Assembly (NCBI RefSeq): GCF_042686195.1 | Contig: NZ_JBHUOQ010000004.1 | Span: forward strand, 186,001-250,000 | DNA from: Corticicoccus populi | GTDB lineage: Bacteria > Bacillota > Bacilli > Staphylococcales > Salinicoccaceae | DNA: 64,000 nt | Direction of reading: 5' to 3' | Part shown: piece after piece, positions 59,589 through 64,000 of the stretch | Layout of the letters: each line of letters begins with the position of its first letter | How positions within the stretch are numbered: the stretch's first letter is position 1 | Notes under the pieces: generated by a model | The model's input: the letters and a program-made list of their open reading frames with translations, nothing else | Database searches by the model: none | Told to the model about the DNA's origin: nothing | Made by a program: the position numbers and the translations under genes

Positions 59589-61526
59589 TTACTTTAACTC
59601 CAGTTCCGCTGATTTAACATTACGCTCAATTTTACCCTGATCTGTAAGTACCAGCCTGGATACTTTATCTGCAGTATTCGTTACAACAACAATGACTGTG
59701 CTCTCTTTTCCAAGTGCTTCAATACGTGCTCTGTTCATCGTCGCGATTAAATCGCCGTGTTTAATTGCATCGCCTTCACTTACTTTAATATCAAAGACTT
59801 CTTCTTTAATGTCGACTGTATCGATGCCCATGTGAACCAGTATTTCGAGTCCATCATCTGTTTCAATGCCGATCGCATGTTTCGTATCTGAAATCAAAGT
59901 TACTCTGCCTGATACAGGGCTGCTGATTTCATCGGAATCCGGCTGTACTGCATAACCGTCTCCCATCATTCTGTTTGAAAATACCGGGTCATTCACATCT
60001 GCCAGTGACAATAACGTTCCGTCTGTTACAGAAACCAGTGACTGTACTGCAGGTGTGTCATTCTTTTCTTCCTTAATGACAGATGTTTTTTCCTCCTGTA
60101 AGGGACCCGCACTCACATTTGCTGTCGCAACGTCGCCCGTTTTCGGCACGCCGAACATATTCGTAATAATAAAGCCTGCTGCAAACACTGCCACACCGAC
60201 AATCACGTATGTGAGAACCTGACTGAAATCATAGATATACATTAACGGTGACAAAATTACTGCGAGGCCGTATGAGTTGGCCTGGATATTTAATAACGCC
60301 AGTACACCGCCGCCGATTGCGGAACATGCAAGCATAATACCGAGCGCTTTAATACCGGAGCGCAGCACGACACCGAAGAGTGCCGGCTCACTCACACCAA
60401 GCAGCTGTGTCACTGTTGCACTGATTCCTGCTGTCTTAAATGACGCTTTCCTGCTTCTCAGTGCAAGTGCCAGACACACGCCGGCATTTGAGAAACCGTA
60501 CATCGCAGCAAGCGTGATTAACGGATTAAATCCTGTTGAAGCCAGCAATGATGTTTCTACAATGATAAACATATGGTGTAACCCTGTCATGACTGCCAGA
60601 GGATAGATGAAGCCAATCAGAAGTCCACCGAGACCAAACGGCATCTGTATGAATGTTCTTACCATAGAGATTCCTGCCGATTCAATCAAATGAACGATAG
60701 GACCCATCACAAACATAGAGAACAGCATAATAATTAATATGACGAAAAACGGTGTAAATATTAAATCCAATGCGTTCGGCATTATTTTTCTTAAACGTTT
60801 TTCGAGTTTCGCACCAATAATACCTGCGAATAATGATGTCAGAATACTTCCCTGATAACCCACAATCGGAATGAAACCTGCCACCATAATCGGATCTGCG
60901 TCACCGCCCGCTACTTCATAAGCATTCGGCAGGGCAGGGGACACCAGCATCAGACCAATCAAGAAACCAATAATTGGCGTTCCCCCGAAAGTTCTGAATG
61001 CACTCCATGATATAAATGCCGGCAGGAAACCGAATGCTGTGTCTGTAAGTACGCTGACTATCGTCCTTACATAATCCGGAATCATATCCGGCGTTAAACC
61101 GAATGCACCCAACACCGATTCATTAAACACAACACCCTGAAGACCGAGGAATAACCCTGTTGCACCAAGTACCGGTATAATCGGTATAAATACATCCGCA
61201 AGCAAACGAATGGCCCGCTGTATTCCTTTTTGGTTATTCTCCTTCATTTCTTCCTTCGTTACTTCTTCAAATTCACTTATCTTATTCATTTCTTCATACA
61301 CGTTATTTACAATACCCGTGCCGAGAATAATCTGATATTGACCGCCGGTATAAAATATTCCTTTTACTTCATCAATTTCCTCTATGTCTTCATCATTGAT
61401 TGCCTTACGGTCCTTAACCGACAGTCTTAGTCTGGTGGCACAATGTGTGGCACTTTCAATATTATCTTCACCGACAACATTCACTATCTCTTCTGCAATC
61501 TTTTTGTACTTATTTTCTTTTGACAT
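59589..61526 (-). CDS. PTS EIIBCA, sucrose/trehalose family
   Basis: A 645-residue complete permease: EIIB (1-90, phosphocysteine Cys29 in ATHCATRLRLSV), EIIC (about 105-465, ten helices, including GLHHMFIIVETSLL and LLGVSEPALFGV) and EIIA (about 500-645, with phosphohistidine in EILVHMGIDTVDI). A variable linker (TSVIKEEKNDTPAV) joins EIIC and EIIA. It most resembles ScrA or TreP-type proteins. It follows the GH13 gene after 23 bases, under LacI-type control. Start is ATG 61526 with AGAGGTGA. The substrate is a disaccharide such as sucrose, an isomer of it, or trehalose/maltose. Confidence 0.88.
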   Translation of the reverse strand: MSKENKYKKIAEEIVNVVGEDNIESATHCATRLRLSVKDRKAINDEDIEEIDEVKGIFYTGGQYQIILGTGIVNNVYEEMNKISEFEEVTKEEMKENNQKGIQRAIRLLADVFIPIIPVLGATGLFLGLQGVVFNESVLGAFGLTPDMIPDYVRTIVSVLTDTAFGFLPAFISWSAFRTFGGTPIIGFLIGLMLVSPALPNAYEVAGGDADPIMVAGFIPIVGYQGSILTSLFAGIIGAKLEKRLRKIMPNALDLIFTPFFVILIIMLFSMFVMGPIVHLIESAGISMVRTFIQMPFGLGGLLIGFIYPLAVMTGLHHMFIIVETSLLASTGFNPLITLAAMYGFSNAGVCLALALRSRKASFKTAGISATVTQLLGVSEPALFGVVLRSGIKALGIMLACSAIGGGVLALLNIQANSYGLAVILSPLMYIYDFSQVLTYVIVGVAVFAAGFIITNMFGVPKTGDVATANVSAGPLQEEKTSVIKEEKNDTPAVQSLVSVTDGTLLSLADVNDPVFSNRMMGDGYAVQPDSDEISSPVSGRVTLISDTKHAIGIETDDGLEILVHMGIDTVDIKEEVFDIKVSEGDAIKHGDLIATMNRARIEALGKESTVIVVVTNTADKVSRLVLTDQGKIERNVKSAELELK

Positions 61527-61558
61527 ATGATTCACCTCTCTTTATTTGGATACAAAAA

Positions 61559-63232
61559 CTAAACTTCCACCAACACTGCTTCGTAAGGCTTCAACTGTAA
61601 TCTGCATTCGTTAATATCGAACTGATCATAATTACTGATAATGACACGCCTCGGCGCATTATCAAATGTATAATTTTCTGTCTGATTGGACAGATTCACA
61701 ACAACCTGCAGCCTTTCATTTTGATGCTGTCTTCTATAACTAATAATGTTTTCTGATGCTGAATCATCCGCTTCGAACTCACCGTATATCAGAGTGTTAC
61801 TATAAACAGAATGATTTCTGAGCTGGATTAATTCTTTATAGAAATCAAGTAATGAAGACTCCCTGCCGGCAATTGTATCTACATTGATTTCTTTATAATT
61901 CTCAGTAAGCGCGAGCCACGGCTCTGCCTTTGAAAATCCGGCATACTCCTCCGCATTCCACGGGAAAGGGGTACGCGTATTATCACGGCTTCTTAAGTTA
62001 ACAAAATTCAACGCTTCTGTTTCACTGAATCCTTCTTCCATTGAGCGGTAGTAATTATCGATACTTGAAATATCATTGAACTCTTTGATGGAAGAGCGTT
62101 CAAAATTCGTCATTCCAATTTCCTGGCCTTGGTATATAAACGGTGTGCCTCTTAAGAAAAAGTACATCAGAGCAAGTGCACTTCCGCCAATTTCATTATG
62201 ATAACGCTCATCCTTGATGAACTTCGACAAGGCACGCGGCTGATCATGGTTCTCGATAAAGTTTGCACCCCAGCCGACTTTTTGTATGGCATCCTGACTT
62301 TTAAAAAGCAGTTCTCTGAAATCTTTCGGTGTCCAGTTGGTACGTTTAAACCAGTCACTTCCGGACTCCACATCAATATCTGCGTATTTAAAATCAAAAA
62401 TCATTGAGAAGTAACCGTCTTCCCCGATAAAATCATCAAATTCATCGTATTGGACACCCGGTGCCTCACCGACAGTCACGCAGTCGTACTTATCAAATGT
62501 TTCTCTCTTCAAATCCATTAAAAACTGATCAAGCCCCGGTCTATTTCTTGTTTTATATTTACAAGTCACGAGGTTATCATTCCCATCAGCAGGCAGACTC
62601 TCAAAATCCTGATCTTTCTTCAAAAACGTAATGGAGTCAATCCGAAAGCCGGCAAGCCCTTTATCGAGCCATCTGTTGATCATTTGATAAATTTCTTTTC
62701 TAACTTCAGGATTCTCGAAATTTAAATCCGGCTGTTTTTTATCAAACACATGCATATAGTATTTATCCTCACCCTGTACTTTCTCCCAGACACTGCCTCC
62801 GAATATGGAACGCCAGTTGTTCGGCGGCATCCCGTCTCGGCTGTCTTTAAATATATAGTAGTCTCTGTACTTACTCTCAGGATTTTTAAGTGCCTCTTTA
62901 AACCATACATGCTCATCAGAAGTGTGATTGATTACAAGATCAAGGATTAATTTAATTCCGTAATCAGCCGCTTTTTTAAGCAGTTCATCCAAATCCGACA
63001 TTGTACCGAATTCGGGATTCACATCCTCATAATCAGAAATATCATAACCATTATCAACCATCGGTGATTTAAAAATTGGACATATCCAAATCATCGTAAT
63101 ACCAAGGTCATTCAAATAGGGCAGTTTTTCAATGATCCCTTTGATGTCACCGACACCATCATCATTTGAATCATTAAAACTCCTCGGATAAATTTGATAA
63201 ATGACTTCTTTCTGCCACCATTTTGTTTCCAT
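61559..63232 (-). CDS. GH13 alpha-glucosidase / oligo-1,6-glucosidase-like
   Basis: The 557-residue GH13 enzyme has all catalytic residues: Asp199 nucleophile (GFRIDSITF), Glu256 acid/base (VGEAPG) and Asp330 (ENHDQPR). QPDLN at 167-171 marks the oligo-1,6-glucosidase subfamily; the residue after the nucleophile is Ser200, neither the Val usual for 1,6-specificity nor the Ala/Thr of maltases. It starts YQIYPRSFNDSNDDGVGD. In front of a PTS permease it would have to act on a phosphorylated disaccharide or share the sugar with another route; it is not clearly a trehalose-6-phosphate hydrolase. It has AGGAGAT and is second in the lacI-GH13-PTS operon. Confidence 0.88.
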   Translation of the reverse strand: METKWWQKEVIYQIYPRSFNDSNDDGVGDIKGIIEKLPYLNDLGITMIWICPIFKSPMVDNGYDISDYEDVNPEFGTMSDLDELLKKAADYGIKLILDLVINHTSDEHVWFKEALKNPESKYRDYYIFKDSRDGMPPNNWRSIFGGSVWEKVQGEDKYYMHVFDKKQPDLNFENPEVRKEIYQMINRWLDKGLAGFRIDSITFLKKDQDFESLPADGNDNLVTCKYKTRNRPGLDQFLMDLKRETFDKYDCVTVGEAPGVQYDEFDDFIGEDGYFSMIFDFKYADIDVESGSDWFKRTNWTPKDFRELLFKSQDAIQKVGWGANFIENHDQPRALSKFIKDERYHNEIGGSALALMYFFLRGTPFIYQGQEIGMTNFERSSIKEFNDISSIDNYYRSMEEGFSETEALNFVNLRSRDNTRTPFPWNAEEYAGFSKAEPWLALTENYKEINVDTIAGRESSLLDFYKELIQLRNHSVYSNTLIYGEFEADDSASENIISYRRQHQNERLQVVVNLSNQTENYTFDNAPRRVIISNYDQFDINECRLQLKPYEAVLVEV

Positions 63233-63251
63233 TTTTTCATCTCCTGTAATT

Positions 63252-63267
63252 ATGGTATCGATACCAT
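63252..63267. promoter_or_regulatory. LacI-type operator
   Basis: ATGGTATCGATACCAT is a perfect 16-bp palindrome with the CG centre typical of LacI/GalR operators. It lies 20 bases before the GH13 start codon, so the regulator may control this gene separately from itself. Confidence 0.75.
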
Positions 63268-63281
63268 GTTTTTTAATTTTT

Positions 63282-63301
63282 AGGACAGCCGCAGCTGTCC
63301 T
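63282..63301. other. Hairpin between lacI-type gene and GH13
   Basis: AGGACAGC (63282-63289) and GCTGTCCT (63294-63301) form a perfect stem. The T-tract lies on the plus-strand side, so for the minus-strand genes it is not a classical terminator. It may act as mRNA processing or stability structure. Confidence 0.5.
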
Positions 63302-63304
63302 TTT

Positions 63305-64000
63305 TTATACTGATTTTCGTTCTACAATTTCAAGCATTAACCTGTCTTCGTTCACTTCATATGATTCTTCATTTAATAAACTGATTAATAAATGCACAGC
63401 TTCCTCACCAATCGCCTGGACAGGTTGTGATACTGTCGTCAATGGCACCTGTATCATAGAGGTGAGCGGCTGGTTGTCATAACCCATCACTGCAATATCC
63501 CCGGGCACCTTCACTCCCGCTTCAATAAATGTATGAATCAGGCTGATTGCCACCTCATCACTGCTTGTAAATATCACCTCAGGCCATTCATTCTTCGGTG
63601 AATTTAAAATGCTTCGTCCGAGTTTAAATCCATCATCAATCGTGTGGACATTGTTGTATATTCTGCTGTCATTCAGTTCAATGTGATGTTCATTCAATGC
63701 TTTGATAAATCCATTTTTTCTTGAAGAACCATGTTTCGACTTCGAAAATATACCGCCTGTACAATAGCCGATTTCCGTGTAGCCTTTATCAAGCAGGTAT
63801 TTAATCGCCAGATACGTTGCTTCTTCCTGATCTGTCGCCACAACCGGGAGTCCTGATTTTTTCAATGAAATATCTCCGGTTACCACAATCGGTCCGTACT
63901 GTTTGTATTGCTTGATAAGGGATATGTCATTCTCTATAGAACACATAATTATTCCGTCAATCGTCCTCTGCTTCAGCATATCAAGCAGTCGTACTTCTTC
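63305..64000 (-). CDS. LacI/GalR-family regulator, N-terminus cut off
   Basis: The visible 231 residues are the sugar-binding part of a LacI-type repressor: RTIDGIIMCS, PIVVTGDI, DQEEATYLAIKYLLDKGYTEIGYCTGG, EVIFTSSDEVAISLIHTFIEAGVKVPGDIAVMGYDNQPLTSMIQVPLTTVSQPVQAIGEEAV. The DNA-binding domain lies beyond the right edge. It is upstream of the GH13-PTS genes, and a palindromic operator sits between, so it almost certainly controls them. The inducer is probably the disaccharide-phosphate or a product of it. Confidence 0.9.
   Translation of the reverse strand, partial: EEVRLLDMLKQRTIDGIIMCSIENDISLIKQYKQYGPIVVTGDISLKKSGLPVVATDQEEATYLAIKYLLDKGYTEIGYCTGGIFSKSKHGSSRKNGFIKALNEHHIELNDSRIYNNVHTIDDGFKLGRSILNSPKNEWPEVIFTSSDEVAISLIHTFIEAGVKVPGDIAVMGYDNQPLTSMIQVPLTTVSQPVQAIGEEAVHLLISLLNEESYEVNEDRLMLEIVERKSV

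Noticed and set aside
63282..63301. Terminator of the LacI-type gene
   Set aside because: The T-tract is on the wrong side for the minus-strand gene, so I list it only as a hairpin.
1..64000. CRISPR arrays, tRNA or rRNA genes, insertion sequences, prophage genes
   Set aside because: None seen on either strand; no repeat arrays or transposase-like frames were found by reading.

Overview
The window comes from a low-GC Gram-positive chromosome, most likely a member of the Staphylococcaceae outside core Staphylococcus (Jeotgalicoccus or Salinicoccus type). This is inferred from the mix of staphylococcal and Bacillus-like homologues: TarA/B/D/G/H wall teichoic acid genes, RelP, PaiA, two BCCT osmolyte carriers, strong AGGAGG ribosome binding sites and many tight intrinsic terminators. 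I see no rRNA, tRNA, insertion sequence, phage or CRISPR array. Base composition and codon use look even throughout, so this reads as ordinary chromosome with a few unusual regulatory spots.

Layout. 1-6.2 kb: end of a DUF1801 gene, CorA and a phosphoesterase (minus strand), the PTS-dependent dihydroxyacetone kinase operon dhaKLM, then a PepSY membrane protein with a FixH-like lipoprotein. 6.2-13.8 kb: a hexuronate/aldonate operon (GntR regulator, three-part TRAP transporter, zinc dehydrogenase, UxuA, UxuB) facing a divergent Ldh2-family dehydrogenase across a long inverted-repeat operator. 14-22.8 kb: BCCT carrier, RsmJ-like methyltransferase, RelP-PaiA, a TetR/RND efflux pair like Bacillus YerO/SwrC, and a CDF metal exporter. 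23-31.7 kb: the glycerol-phosphate wall teichoic acid cluster, with TarH carrying a C-terminal extension that looks like GW/SH3 modules. 31.7-46 kb: TauE exporter, NUDIX, MFS carrier, two LLM flavin monooxygenases, a TagE/TarM-like glucosyltransferase, a deaminase-like hydrolase, two M20 hydrolases and a GT2/TagF fusion protein. 46-64 kb: second BCCT, pterin dehydratase and Pcm, YkvI transporter, PTS EIIBC, a rifampin ADP-ribosyltransferase, a TAXI-TRAP transporter, a preQ1-riboswitch-controlled queT, and a PTS EIIBCA/alpha-glucosidase/LacI sugar operon cut by the window end.

How the genes work together. The wall teichoic acid genes form a near-complete poly(glycerol phosphate) pathway: TarA and TarB prime, TarD makes CDP-glycerol, TagF/TarF-type enzymes polymerise and TarGH exports. 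A glucosyltransferase and a GT2-TagF fusion further along probably decorate or extend related polymers. Carbon uptake is broad (TRAP, PTS, DhaKLM) and osmoadaptation is doubled (two BCCT carriers).

Most interesting signals. (i) queT sits behind a clear preQ1-I riboswitch but has no ATG/GTG/TTG at the expected start; homology and Shine-Dalgarno spacing both point to an ATC codon. (ii) At 46.2-46.4 kb on the minus strand there is an orphan leader-like unit: extended -10, Shine-Dalgarno, Met/Cys-rich short ORF and an 18-bp attenuator stem, with no sense gene behind it. (iii) Downstream of dhaM lies a candidate small RNA with a C-rich hairpin loop and its own terminator. (iv) Two near-matches to the ParB site parS lie beside those two RNA units. 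All of (i)-(iv) were read by eye and need computation or experiment.
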